Below, piece after piece: positions 8,935 to 17,358 of a stretch of DNA of 64,000 nt. This DNA is from Arthrobacter pascens (GTDB lineage Bacteria; Actinomycetota; Actinomycetes; Actinomycetales; Micrococcaceae), in contig NZ_JAUSXF010000001.1 of assembly GCF_030816475.1 (NCBI RefSeq), forward strand, positions 682,001 through 746,000, given 5' to 3'. Position numbers and translations under genes: made by a program. How positions within the stretch are numbered: position 1 is the stretch's first letter; each line of letters opens with the position of its first letter. The notes beneath the pieces were generated by a model. That model did no database searches. It was not told the DNA's origin and worked only from the letters and a program-made list of their open reading frames with translations.

Positions 8935-9402
8935 ATGCCCACGGTAGAAGAGAGTATTTTCATTGCCCGTCCTCCACAGGAGGTCTTCAATTTCCTGGCA
9001 AAGAGCGAGAACATCCCCGTCTGGGATTCCTCTGCTCTGCATGTCGAAACGGTCGGGGACGATCCCGTCGGACTGGGCACGCGCGCCCAGGGCACCAGCA
9101 AGGTAGTCGGACGGAAATTCGACTGGACCACCGAGGTGACAGAATTCGATCCTCCCCGTCGCTTCACGTCAAAGTCCGTGGAGGGACAGCTGGACTTCAC
9201 GGTTACCAACACCCTGGAACCCGAAGGCGACGGTACGCGCCTGACCTTCAGGATCGATGCTGCATCCGGGCTGGGCGGGGTGTTCGGAAAGCTCGCTGAC
9301 CGTTTCGTGGAGAGCGCCCAGGCCCGTACTGTCCGCGCCAACCTTGAGACGCTATCCGAGTTGCTGACTGAGCACCCTGAGCTCGGCAGCGAGGAAGGCT
9401 AG
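8935..9402 (+). CDS. SRPBCC-fold (polyketide cyclase/START-like) protein
   Basis: A 155-residue protein starting at 8935, with AAGGAGAA five bases upstream. An upstream in-frame extension lacks a ribosome site. It shows the SRPBCC helix-grip pattern: SIFIARPPQEVFNFLAKSEN at the N-terminus, the WTTEVTEFDPPRRF strands, and a long C-terminal helix (RTVRANLETLSELL). Such proteins bind hydrophobic ligands; no ligand or enzymatic residue can be assigned. It appears monocistronic and convergent with the S9 peptidase. Confidence 0.8.
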   Translation: MPTVEESIFIARPPQEVFNFLAKSENIPVWDSSALHVETVGDDPVGLGTRAQGTSKVVGRKFDWTTEVTEFDPPRRFTSKSVEGQLDFTVTNTLEPEGDGTRLTFRIDAASGLGGVFGKLADRFVESAQARTVRANLETLSELLTEHPELGSEEG

Positions 9403-9434
9403 CGCGAGGCTCAGAGCAAGGAAGCTTCCGCGCC

Positions 9435-11678
9435 CTACTTCAGTCCGGCTCCGGGAAGCAGCTCCCTCGCGCCCAGCGAATCTGCGATGAATGCGTAGTC
9501 CCAGGCACGCTCGCGCCACTGCACATACCGTCCGGAGGCGCCGCCGTGGCCGCCTTCCATCTCGATCTTCATGACGACTGGCTGGTCCCCGGTGGTCTTG
9601 TTACGCAGCTCCTGGACCCATTTGGCAGGCTCTACATACAGGACCCGGGTGTCGTTGAACGACGTGACAGCGGCGATCTTCGGGTAGGCCACCTCCTGCA
9701 CGTTTTCGTAGGGCGAATATGACTTCATGTAGGCGTACACCTGGGGATCCGTGATGGGGTTGCCCCACTCCTCCCATTCCAGGGCGGAGAGCGGCAGGTC
9801 AGGGTCCAGGATGCTGGTGAGGGGGTCCACGAACGGTACCTGGGCCACGACTGCGGCGTACTTTTCCGGGGCGAGATTCGCCACGGCGCCCATGAGGAGC
9901 CCGCCGGCGGAGCCGCCCAGCGCCGCAATCCGGGACGGGTCCACCCATCCCGAGTCCGCCAGCCAGTCGGTGGCGGCTATGAAGTCGGTGAAAGTGTTGT
10001 GCTTGGCTAGCTTCTTGCCGTCCTCGTACCAGTGCCTGCCGAGCTCACCGCCGCCGCGGATGTGGGCGATCACGAATACTACGCCCCGGTCCAGCAGCGA
10101 CAGCCGCGCAATTCCAAATCCTGGATCCATGCTCAGCTCGTAGGAGCCGTAGCCGTAAACCAGCCCGGCCGCCGTCGAATCCTGCTTGACGGCCTTGTGC
10201 CGCAGCACCGACAGCGGGATCCTGGTGCCGTCCGCGGCGTCGGCCCACTCCCGGGTTGCCACGTAATCGTCCGCCGAGTAGCCGCCCAGTACCGGGCTCT
10301 CCTTGCGAAGCAGCAGTTCCCCGGCGGGCTTTTCCGGCGTGGGCAGCACAAAGTCGTACACGCGCGACGGCGTGAAGTAGGAAGTGTAGCCGAGCCTGAT
10401 CACGGGAGCCTCGAAGTCTGAGCCGCCCACCCCGGCGGTATAGAGCTCCTCGTCGAAAGCCGGCTCGACGGGGGCCTGCTGCCCGGAGGTGCCCAGGCCC
10501 TCGAGGCCAAGCACCTGCACCCGCTCGATGGTGTCCTTACGGACGGACACGATGAGGTGCGTGGACGTGACACCGGCGCCGTTGACCCGGACGTCGTCGG
10601 AATGCTCGACGACGGTGTCCCAGTGCTGCTCCGCCAGCGGCTTGCTGAGCTGGGCGGGGTCCGCCAGGGAGACCATGGAGTTGATGGCGCCCCGGTTGTG
10701 CGTCAGGAGGATCCGCTCGGATTTTTCGCCGTCGGGGCCGGCCAGCAGGAAGGGCTCCGCTTCATACAGGACGCGTTCATTTCGTGAAATGACCGTAGTC
10801 AGGGCGGCGGTGGGATCATCGAAGCGCAGCAGGCGGGTTTCGCTGTATTCGGAGCAGCCGATGCCCAGCACGAGGTAACGCCTGTCCGCGGAGAGCTCGA
10901 AACCCAGCCACATGGCGGCGTCGTCCTCCTGGTAAATCACCTCATCGTCGGTGACCGGAGTGCCCAGGACATGGGACTTGACCTGGTACGGCCGCCAGGA
11001 ATCATCCACCACCGTGTAGAAGATCCGGCTGCCGTCGGGCGAGAAGGAGATGCCGTAGAAGATGTTCTCAATGACATCCGGCAACGGTTCGCCGGTCCTG
11101 AGGTCCTTGATGTGGAGGGTGAAGCGTTCGTCGCCGGAGTTGTCCACGGCGTACGCGTACAGATTCCCGTCCACAGTGACTGCTGAGCCCCCGATGGAGA
11201 AGAAGGGCTTACCCTCGGCCTCGATGTTGCCGTCCAGCAGGACTTCCTCGCCCGGAATTTCGACGCCGGCCTCCACCGCCGGGGGAGTCCAGTCGGCCAC
11301 CGGATCGCCGGTGCTTGAGGCCTTGACGCGGCACTGGATGCCGTACTCCTTGCCTTCCACCGAGCGGCTGAAGTACCACCAGTCGTCCTTGCGGTTCGGA
11401 ACGGACAGGTCTGTCTCCTGGGTCCGGCCCTTGATTTCCTGGAATATGGCCTCGCGCAGCGGTTCCTGGTGTGCCGTGACTGCTTCCTGGTAGGCGTTCT
11501 CGGCCTTGAGGTGCTCCACCACTTCCGGGGAATCCTTCTCCCGCAGCCACTCGTAGTTGTCCACGAAAGTGTCGCCGTGATGCGTGCGCTCCGTCGGGAC
11601 CTTCTTGGCTACCGGCGGCCGGGCTGAAGCAGTCGTGGCGGAGTTGCTGGCGGAATCCTGCAGCGGAGTCTGGGTCAT
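9435..11678 (-). CDS. ptrB: Prolyl oligopeptidase family S9A serine peptidase (oligopeptidase B type)
   Basis: A 747-residue cytosolic peptidase. The N-terminal motif THHGDTFVDNYEWLREKD and the seven-bladed propeller are followed by an alpha/beta hydrolase domain. The nucleophile is in GGSAGGLLMG, the Asp in SFNDTRVLY, and the His in EGGHGGASGR. It cleaves short peptides, after basic residues in characterised oligopeptidase B. The start at 11678 lacks a strong ribosome site, but a TATATT box lies six bases before the ATG, which suggests a leaderless transcript. A longer frame to 11828 looks non-coding. Confidence 0.87.
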   Translation of the reverse strand: MTQTPLQDSASNSATTASARPPVAKKVPTERTHHGDTFVDNYEWLREKDSPEVVEHLKAENAYQEAVTAHQEPLREAIFQEIKGRTQETDLSVPNRKDDWWYFSRSVEGKEYGIQCRVKASSTGDPVADWTPPAVEAGVEIPGEEVLLDGNIEAEGKPFFSIGGSAVTVDGNLYAYAVDNSGDERFTLHIKDLRTGEPLPDVIENIFYGISFSPDGSRIFYTVVDDSWRPYQVKSHVLGTPVTDDEVIYQEDDAAMWLGFELSADRRYLVLGIGCSEYSETRLLRFDDPTAALTTVISRNERVLYEAEPFLLAGPDGEKSERILLTHNRGAINSMVSLADPAQLSKPLAEQHWDTVVEHSDDVRVNGAGVTSTHLIVSVRKDTIERVQVLGLEGLGTSGQQAPVEPAFDEELYTAGVGGSDFEAPVIRLGYTSYFTPSRVYDFVLPTPEKPAGELLLRKESPVLGGYSADDYVATREWADAADGTRIPLSVLRHKAVKQDSTAAGLVYGYGSYELSMDPGFGIARLSLLDRGVVFVIAHIRGGGELGRHWYEDGKKLAKHNTFTDFIAATDWLADSGWVDPSRIAALGGSAGGLLMGAVANLAPEKYAAVVAQVPFVDPLTSILDPDLPLSALEWEEWGNPITDPQVYAYMKSYSPYENVQEVAYPKIAAVTSFNDTRVLYVEPAKWVQELRNKTTGDQPVVMKIEMEGGHGGASGRYVQWRERAWDYAFIADSLGARELLPGAGLK

Positions 11679-11914
11679 GCCTTCAATATATAGAGCCCCG
11701 CCGACAAAGGGAGCCGCGTTCGCTACCGGGGTAGCCCACCCCAAACCCTCTCTCACATCCTGCGGCTTTTCCCGGGACCCTTCCTCAGGTCCCAACGCTG
11801 GGGGAGGCTGCGAAAGGTGAGGAAGCATGCCAAGCCGCAGCCTAGTTGGGACATGCCGGTAGGCGTATCCTGATCACGCGAGAGAACATCCGCCCAGCGT
11901 GAGAGGTAAATTCA

Positions 11915-12112
11915 ATGACCATTCCGCCAGTGCACGAACCCGAGCCGTTTCCGCCCGAGCCCGGACCGGACCCCATGTCTCCTGATCCCACGTCGCCCGG
12001 ACATCCGGGCCCGGCCAGACCCAGCCCGGTGCCCACACCTGAACCCCCAGGGCCCCTGCCGGTTCCCGACCCAGGTCCGACGCCCCTGCGACCTGACCCC
12101 ACCAGGAGCTGA
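11915..12112 (+). CDS. Small proline-rich protein
   Basis: 65 codons, of which 28 are Pro (43%), in a P-[DEGTS]-P pattern with no hydrophobic segment or Cys. AGAGG lies 8 bases before the ATG and a perfect terminator hairpin follows 7 bases after the stop, so a real short gene is plausible. It could be an unstructured stress-related protein. The bias could also reflect GC-rich noncoding sequence; homologues in relatives would decide. Confidence 0.5.
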   Translation: MTIPPVHEPEPFPPEPGPDPMSPDPTSPGHPGPARPSPVPTPEPPGPLPVPDPGPTPLRPDPTRS

Positions 12113-12118
12113 AGCCAC

Positions 12119-12152
12119 AAAGCCGGCCCCGCCGCTGGGCGGGGCCGGCTTT
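12119..12152. terminator. Bidirectional terminator between Pro-rich gene and CBS gene
   Basis: A perfect 12-bp stem (12122-12133 with 12138-12149, loop GCTG) is flanked by AAA on the left and TTT on the right. It can terminate both convergent genes. Confidence 0.85.
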
Positions 12153-12190
12153 CCGCTGGGCCGAGGACACTGTGCCACGGTTCAAGGACG

Positions 12191-12607
12191 TCAGTACGAA
12201 ATAAACTCCACCAGTTCACCCACACGGTCTTCGGGGTAGTTGCGGGCGATGTCGGCCTGGCTGACCACGCCCACCAGGTCATGGCCATCGATCACCGGAA
12301 GCCGGCGTACTTGGTGGTCCTGCATGGTGCGGATGGCTTCTTCGATGGTGTCGTCGGCGCCGATGGTCACGGGCTTGCCCTCTGCGAACTGGCCGGCAGT
12401 GGCCGTGCGGGGGTCGCCGCCCGTAGCAAGGCACTTCACCACGATGTCGCGGTCCGTAATCATCCCTTTCAGCCTGTTGTCTTCTCCGCAGATCGGCAGA
12501 GAGCCGACGTCGAGGTCTTTCATTTTCCGGGCGGCCTGCTCCAGCGTTTCGTTCTCGCCGATGCATTCGACGCTGCCGGTCATGATGTCACGTGCCGTGG
12601 TGGACAT
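12191..12607 (-). CDS. Tandem CBS-domain protein
   Basis: A 138-residue protein made of two CBS motifs (SLPICGEDNRLKGMITDRDI and RRLPVIDGHDLVGVVSQADI), i.e. one Bateman module with no attached enzyme. Such modules bind adenine nucleotides and serve as energy or stress sensors. The start at 12607 has GGGAGAAG seven bases upstream; the longer frame to 12727 is not supported. A palindrome (12746-12765) like the one before the repeat-protein operon lies 140 bp upstream. It is divergent from Hsp20, which fits a stress role. Confidence 0.87.
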   Translation of the reverse strand: MSTTARDIMTGSVECIGENETLEQAARKMKDLDVGSLPICGEDNRLKGMITDRDIVVKCLATGGDPRTATAGQFAEGKPVTIGADDTIEEAIRTMQDHQVRRLPVIDGHDLVGVVSQADIARNYPEDRVGELVEFISY

Positions 12608-12745
12608 TTCACTTCTCCCAACCATCGAGGCGGCGCCCTCGGTGCCGCCTTGCTTCCTTGAATTTGGCTGATTCCGATGTGCGCCAGCCGGGGATCCGCG
12701 GCGCCCAGAGCCCGCTCGCTTTCCCACTGTGCCGACACAATAATT

Positions 12746-12765
12746 ATGCTAAGCAGGCTTAGTAT
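12746..12765. promoter_or_regulatory. Palindromic element B (CTAAGC-AG-GCTTAG)
   Basis: Perfect 6-bp arms CTAAGC and GCTTAG flank AG, within the 305-bp gap between the CBS gene and Hsp20. It is related to element A at 3235-3254 (16 of 20). Apart from it the gap holds AT-rich promoter-like sequence (12740-12860) and no coding frame. A shared stress regulator is possible but not shown. Confidence 0.45.
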
Positions 12766-12912
12766 CTGAAAAGACCGGATCAAAAAACCATCCAATTCGG
12801 CCCGCCAAACCCCTTGCGTGACACCTCCGTCGGTGCTAGAAAATCTATATCAGCCAACATAGATCGGCTGAGAAGGAAATGTGTTGGACCGTCTCTTACG
12901 AGGAGGGAAGCC

Positions 12913-13335
12913 ATGTTGATGCGAACCGATCCGTTCCGCGAGCTGGACAGGCTGGCCCAGCAAGTCCTCGGCACGGCAGCGCGTCCGGCAGCGATGCCCA
13001 TGGACGCGTGGCGGGAGGACCAGGAATTCGTAGTCGCCTTTGATCTGCCAGGCGTCGCAGCGGATTCAGTGGATCTGAATGTGGAACGGGATGTCTTGAC
13101 GGTACGGGCCGAGCGGCCTGAACCGGCAGGCAAGGACACTGAGCTGATCATTTCCGAGCGCCCATACGGCGTTTTTAGCCGCCAGGTGATCCTCGGAGAC
13201 AGCCTGGATACCGATAAGGTCAAAGCAACGTACGACGGCGGTGTCCTGACACTGCGGATTCCAGTCGCCGAGCAGGCCAAGCCGCGCAAGATCGAGATTG
13301 AAACCAAGGAGGCGCATCACGAGATTGCCGCCTAG
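12913..13335 (+). CDS. Hsp20/alpha-crystallin family small heat-shock protein
   Basis: A 140-residue holdase chaperone. AGGAGG lies seven bases before ATG 12913; an earlier in-frame start at 12814 is less likely. The alpha-crystallin domain spans about residues 35-130, with [18 protein letters not shown] at its start. The C-terminal edge-strand motif is degenerate (IPVAEQAK). It prevents aggregation of unfolded proteins. No HspR HAIR or CIRCE motif is visible upstream; only a small CAGCC...GGCTG stem at about 12856-12875. Confidence 0.9.
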   Translation: MLMRTDPFRELDRLAQQVLGTAARPAAMPMDAWREDQEFVVAFDLPGVAADSVDLNVERDVLTVRAERPEPAGKDTELIISERPYGVFSRQVILGDSLDTDKVKATYDGGVLTLRIPVAEQAKPRKIEIETKEAHHEIAA

Positions 13336-13457
13336 TTTCAGCACAGGACCGGGAGGTCCGGACATAATGTTGACTGCCTCTTTGGGGCGAATAGCCATTC
13401 TGTGCACGCCACAGCGCCAGACAGCGCATCGGCAGTAGGAGTCCGTTCCTCCCTTAA

Positions 13458-13487
13458 GGCAGCCCCCGGCATTCGCCGGGGGCTGCC
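13458..13487 (+). terminator. Terminator hairpin after Hsp20
   Basis: Perfect 13-bp stem (13458-13470 with 13475-13487, loop ATTC), very GC-rich, without a following T-run. Confidence 0.7.
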
Positions 13488-13515
13488 CCATGTGTGCGCG
13501 CCATCCCTGGCCAAC

Positions 13516-13578
13516 CAACGCGGAGTCACTTACGGCCCATCCTGACCACCCGCATGGGCCGTAAGTGACCCCGCGTTG
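13516..13578. repeat. 25-bp near-perfect inverted repeat
   Basis: Arms 13516-13540 and 13554-13578 are inverted copies with 24 of 25 identical, separated by 13 nt. The right end runs into CTTTTT. The arms contain GGGTCACTTACGGCC-like sequence. It lies between Hsp20 and the NAD(P)HX dehydratase, 29 bp after a separate terminator. It may be a REP-like dispersed element or a terminator for the minus-strand gene. Confidence 0.8.
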
Positions 13579-13594
13579 CTTTTTGGGAAGGGGG

Positions 13595-14542
13595 TCAGGT
13601 GTCGAGTTCCATCATGAGGGCAGGCAGTTCATCCGCGAGTTCGCGGGCCAGAAAGCCGAGGGGCCCCAGCCTGCTGGCCAGCCGGTCCGCCGCGGCCGCG
13701 TGCAGGTGCGAGCCCCAACAGGCCGCCTGTGCTGCCGTGGCTCCACGGGCGCTGAGCCCGGCGATGGCTCCGGCCAGGATGTCGCCGCTGCCTGATGTGC
13801 CGAGGCCGCCGTAACCCGTGCCGATTTCCCAGAGTTCGGAGTCCTCGGGTGCATCATCGCCCGAGGGCCGGGCAATGAAGCCCTGACAGCTCACCACTGC
13901 CTGGTACTTGTCCGCGATCACGGCGACGTCGGACTCCAGGGCATCGACCTCGCGGCCCAGCAGGATGCCGGCCTCCGTGGGGTTCGGAGTCAGGATCAGC
14001 CGGCCGCGCCAGGGGCGCAGCTCGTCCTCGATCCTGGGCAGGCACCCGAGGGCGTAGGCGTCCAGGACGATCGTGGCCCCGCCTGAAGCCCCGCCGGTGG
14101 CCCCGCCGGAGGCCCGGGCCAGCAGTACCCGGAGCAGCTCCTCGGCGTGTCCCATGTCGTCCAGGCCCGGGCCAATGAGCACGACGTCGGCCGCGTCCAG
14201 GTCGGCGAAGATCCGTTCCAGCCCGGATCCGCTCACGGAGCCTTCGGTGGTCTCGGCGAGGCCGGTGACTCCAGCTTCAGGGAGGGCGACGGCGACCTGC
14301 ACGGCCGCGGATTCGGCCACAGCCAGCATGAGCTTCCCAGCCCCGGCGCGCAGGGCCGCGGTGCCTGCCAGCAGGGCGGCGCCGGGAGTGCTGCGGGCTC
14401 CGCCGATCACCAGCACGGTGCCGCGCGAATACTTGTCCTCGCCGGCTGGCGGGAGCGGCCAGTTCCGCAGCAGCGACGGCGTAACGGGCACTGCCCGCGA
14501 ACCGCCGGAACCAGGATTCGGCCCGTCACCGCGGCCGGACAC
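13595..14542 (-). CDS. nnrD: ADP/ATP-dependent NAD(P)H-hydrate dehydratase
   Basis: A 315-residue YjeF C-terminal (CARKD) domain protein of the ribokinase-like fold. It dehydrates S-NAD(P)HX back to NAD(P)H. Visible motifs are KYSRGTVLVIGGARSTPGAA at the N-terminus, VLIGPGLDD, LILTPNPTEAG, and the C-terminal nucleotide motif GTSGSGDILAGAIAGL with catalytic Asp. The NnrE epimerase domain is absent, so the epimerase must lie elsewhere. It starts with GTG and overlaps the upstream histidine-phosphatase gene by 17 bp, so the two form an operon. Confidence 0.88.
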   Translation of the reverse strand: MSGRGDGPNPGSGGSRAVPVTPSLLRNWPLPPAGEDKYSRGTVLVIGGARSTPGAALLAGTAALRAGAGKLMLAVAESAAVQVAVALPEAGVTGLAETTEGSVSGSGLERIFADLDAADVVLIGPGLDDMGHAEELLRVLLARASGGATGGASGGATIVLDAYALGCLPRIEDELRPWRGRLILTPNPTEAGILLGREVDALESDVAVIADKYQAVVSCQGFIARPSGDDAPEDSELWEIGTGYGGLGTSGSGDILAGAIAGLSARGATAAQAACWGSHLHAAAADRLASRLGPLGFLARELADELPALMMELDT

Positions 14543-15302
14543 TGGCGTCCCCCGCGTGCTCAGTCACTTCGACACCCTGTTCGCTGAGATGGTCCGCCTG
14601 ATTGAAGCTCTCGAGGGTCCAGGGCCCCGCGCCTTCAGGGCGGACATAGCGGGTGATGGAGGCGTTCAGCACCGACGTGCCGGCGGCGACGTCCAGCACC
14701 TCCTGTTCGGTCATGCCTTCCAGGATGTAGCGGAACAGCAGGATCACGGCATCATGGCACACCAGCATCACGCGGTGCCCCATGCCCAGGCTGTTCAGTT
14801 CGCTCAGCACGGAGCGCAGCCGGAGCGCTACATCGGCCCACGATTCACCCCCCGGTGGCCGATAGTAGAACTTGCCCAGCCAGCGCCGTCGTTCCGCTTC
14901 TTCAGGGAAACGCTGCTGGACGCCTTGCCATGTGAGCATGTCAAGGATGCCGAGCTCACGGTCCCGCAGCCGTTCGTCGGTGCGGACGGCAAGCTGCCAG
15001 CCTGAGGTTTCAACGGCGATCTCAGCGGTCTGGCGGGCGCGGACATACGGCGAGGAGACCACCGCGTCGGGCCTTGACTCGGCCGGAAAGGAGGCAAGGG
15101 CCCTGCCCAGCGCGAGCGCCTGTTCCTGGCCGGTGGGTGACAGGATGACGTCGGCGTCCCGGGCAGGGACGTCGATCAGTTCCACCCCGGCCAGCTGAGC
15201 CTCGGAGGCGGCCACATTTCCCAGGCTCTCGCCGTGGCGGATCAGGATGAGCTCCACGGCCCCCGCTTCCCGGACCGCCTGCGTCATTCCATCGTTTCCC
15301 AA
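14526..15302 (-). CDS. Histidine phosphatase superfamily protein (phosphoglycerate-mutase-like)
   Basis: A 258-residue protein. The catalytic RHG motif is LILIRHGESLGN near residue 20; SSPYVRARQTAEI carries the second Arg, and the second His is in MLVCHDAVIL. This is a phosphatase-like branch; a metabolic mutase role is unlikely given the long C-terminus and context. It is upstream of and overlapping nnrD, which suggests coupled expression. An alternative ATG lies five codons downstream. Substrate unknown. Confidence 0.82.
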   Translation of the reverse strand: MGNDGMTQAVREAGAVELILIRHGESLGNVAASEAQLAGVELIDVPARDADVILSPTGQEQALALGRALASFPAESRPDAVVSSPYVRARQTAEIAVETSGWQLAVRTDERLRDRELGILDMLTWQGVQQRFPEEAERRRWLGKFYYRPPGGESWADVALRLRSVLSELNSLGMGHRVMLVCHDAVILLFRYILEGMTEQEVLDVAAGTSVLNASITRYVRPEGAGPWTLESFNQADHLSEQGVEVTEHAGDASVRPR

Positions 15303-15473
15303 GAGATTTCACCCCGCTGCCAGGTTTCCGCAGTCCTATCCTCCAAGAACTAAGACACTACTAGCCGCGTACCCGCGGGGGGAAGAAAATAACGGCCGAC
15401 GGCGGAGGGCCGCCTTGCGCAAGGGCAAGTTTCAGGTCGCGGCGGCAGGGGTTGTACGGCCCCTGAAAGGCAC

Positions 15474-15514
15474 TTGACAGTAGGACCGGATCGTTGGCTA
15501 CTTAATAAGTAGCC
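15474..15514 (+). promoter_or_regulatory. Putative promoter with 19-bp palindromic operator
   Basis: TTGACA at 15474-15479 is followed by a perfect palindrome GGCTACTT-AAT-AAGTAGCC at 15496-15514, overlapping where the -10 box should lie. It is 33 bp before the start of the 144-residue gene. The layout suggests repression by a dimeric regulator. Confidence 0.55.
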
Positions 15515-15547
15515 TTAGTAATTAACCGCTGCGAAAGGACGGACACC

Positions 15548-15982
15548 ATGGCAGACGACAAGAGCAACCAGGCCACGGATACCCCTGAAGATCTGGGAGC
15601 CGGCCCCGAGGGCGGGAAGATCCGACGCGGGCCCGAGTCGTCCAAGTCCCTGGACTATTCGCAGGAAGTGACCTCAACCGACGATGAGCCTGAACGTGAG
15701 GGGAGGAGCCTGGCCACCACTCATCACGAAGTCATCAGGGAATGGGCCGAGGCACGGAACGGTGTCCCGGCAACTGTGGAAGGTACTGAGCACGATGACC
15801 ATCTGGGGGTGCTCCGGATCGACTTTGGCGGCGATGACAAGAAGCTCCGCCACGTCAGCTGGGAGGAATGGTTCGAAACCTTCGACGCCCGCGGGCTGAA
15901 CTTCATCTACCAGGAGCAGCGTAGCGACGGCCAGCAGTCCAATTTCTTCCGGCTCGAGAACCCGGGCCGGGAAGACGCCTAG
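15548..15982 (+). CDS. Conserved hypothetical soluble protein (stress-associated look)
   Basis: 144 residues, acidic and hydrophilic. The first 55 are low-complexity and likely disordered. The C-terminal part (about 58-138) has a compact conserved-looking pattern: HHEVIREWAEARNGVPATVE, GVLRIDFGGDD, SWEEWFETFDARGLNFIYQE. I have seen this signature in short proteins of unknown function but cannot name a domain. GAAAGGA precedes the ATG. The promoter carries a palindromic operator (15496-15514). Probably the first gene of an operon with the next. Confidence 0.7.
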   Translation: MADDKSNQATDTPEDLGAGPEGGKIRRGPESSKSLDYSQEVTSTDDEPEREGRSLATTHHEVIREWAEARNGVPATVEGTEHDDHLGVLRIDFGGDDKKLRHVSWEEWFETFDARGLNFIYQEQRSDGQQSNFFRLENPGREDA

Positions 15983-16027
15983 CCGGTGCGGTAAAACCGC
16001 GGGCAGGCACGCCCCAAGGAGTAGGAA

Positions 16028-16426
16028 ATGACTGTGCAGGACCTGATACCCAGCGGCTCGTTGCGGCACATGCTGTTGCCGCCGACGTTCGGGCTGCATG
16101 CCACGCAGGCGGCAGAATTTACGGTGCTTTCCGTTGAAGTCTGGACAACCGGGATCGTCATCAACATCCAGGTGGCATCAGCTAACGGCAAGTCATTGCC
16201 GGAGATTGCCGTTGAGGACCATCAGGGCACGGAGTATTCCCTGCATGGCTCCGCCACAGTGGGATCCAGGAACCTGCAGGTCTTTACCCCTACCGTGCCG
16301 CCTGGAACGAGGAGCCTGACCATCAGGTCAACCGACGGAGGCCGGCTGGTGGTGACTTTCGCCGTCCCGCCACTCCGGAAGGCTGATGCCCTGGCCCCGC
16401 AGGAAGACCTTCCAAAGGCCGGATGA
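16028..16426 (+). CDS. Hypothetical beta-rich protein
   Basis: 132 residues with AAGGAG eight bases before the ATG. The pattern is alternating hydrophobic strands (FTVLSVEVWTTGIVINIQVA, LHGSATVGSRNLQVFTPTV, SLTIRSTDGGRLVVTFAVP), suggesting a small beta-sandwich. No signal peptide, Cys or recognisable catalytic residues. It follows the 144-residue gene by 45 bp on the same strand. Function not recognised. Confidence 0.65.
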   Translation: MTVQDLIPSGSLRHMLLPPTFGLHATQAAEFTVLSVEVWTTGIVINIQVASANGKSLPEIAVEDHQGTEYSLHGSATVGSRNLQVFTPTVPPGTRSLTIRSTDGGRLVVTFAVPPLRKADALAPQEDLPKAG

Positions 16427-16514
16427 CCGGCACCTGCAGTCCCAGACAATCAGTCCATAACGATATTTGACCGATACTTCACCCCTGATAGTTCACGCCC
16501 GAAAGGTTCCCGGC

Positions 16515-17324
16515 ATGCAAGACACCACAGGATTTTCGCCTGTCACAGCAATCGTCACCGGCTCGGATTCGGGCATCGGGAGGGCCACCGCGGTGGCCCT
16601 CGCCAAGTCCGGGCTGGACATCGGAATCACCTGGCACTCTGACCGGCAAGGCGCGGAAGACACCGCCGAAGAAGTGCGCAGCCTGGGCCGGAATGCTGTG
16701 GTGCGGCAACTGGACACCACCGATGTCCCCGGAGCGGCCAAGGTCATCGAGGAACTCGCCGAGGAGCTGGGAGGCGTGGACGTCTTCGTCAACAACGCGG
16801 GGACAGGCGACAACACGAAGTTCCTGGACCTCGACGTCGAAACCTGGATGGGCACCCTGGATACCAACCTCAACGGCGCATTTGCCTGCATGCAGGCGGC
16901 CGCACGCAGCATGGTCAAAACAGGCAAGGGCGGCCGCATTGTGGCGGTCACAAGCGTCCACGAATTCCAGCCTCGCGTCGGCTCGTCGGCCTACGACGCG
17001 TCAAAGCACGGTCTCGGCGGGCTCATCAAGACCATGGCCCTGGAACTCGCGGAATACGGCATCACAGCCAACAGTGTGGCGCCGGGTGAGATTGCGACGC
17101 CAATGACGGGGCAGACGGACGAGGATCCTACTGAAAAGGACCGGCCCGGTGTTCCGCTGGGCAGGCCCGGTGATGCCCGCGAGGTCGCCGCCGTCATCGC
17201 GTTCCTGGCATCTCCGGCCTCAAGCTATGTCACCGGGGCGTCGTGGGCGGTCGACGGCGGCATGCTCCAGATGGGTCCGCAGGCCGGCTCGCACATCACC
17301 GAACACCAGTGGCGGGAAGGCTGA
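16515..17324 (+). CDS. SDR family oxidoreductase
   Basis: A 269-residue classical short-chain dehydrogenase. Cofactor motif TGSDSGIGRAT, structural NNAG, catalytic Ser in AVTSVHEF, and YDASK with catalytic Tyr and Lys; the C-terminus has SYVTGASWAVDGG. It is closest in look to glucose 1-dehydrogenase/3-ketoacyl reductase-like SDRs; substrate unknown. I used ATG 16515 (GAAAGG upstream) rather than the TTG at 16467. Confidence 0.87.
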   Translation: MQDTTGFSPVTAIVTGSDSGIGRATAVALAKSGLDIGITWHSDRQGAEDTAEEVRSLGRNAVVRQLDTTDVPGAAKVIEELAEELGGVDVFVNNAGTGDNTKFLDLDVETWMGTLDTNLNGAFACMQAAARSMVKTGKGGRIVAVTSVHEFQPRVGSSAYDASKHGLGGLIKTMALELAEYGITANSVAPGEIATPMTGQTDEDPTEKDRPGVPLGRPGDAREVAAVIAFLASPASSYVTGASWAVDGGMLQMGPQAGSHITEHQWREG

Positions 17325-17358
17325 CAGTACGCCGTGGGTGTCGGCAGGCCTGCAGCTA

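Noticed and set aside
16467..16514. TTG start adding 16 residues to the SDR
   Set aside because: No ribosome site before TTG, whereas GAAAGG precedes ATG 16515, and the SDR fold begins there.
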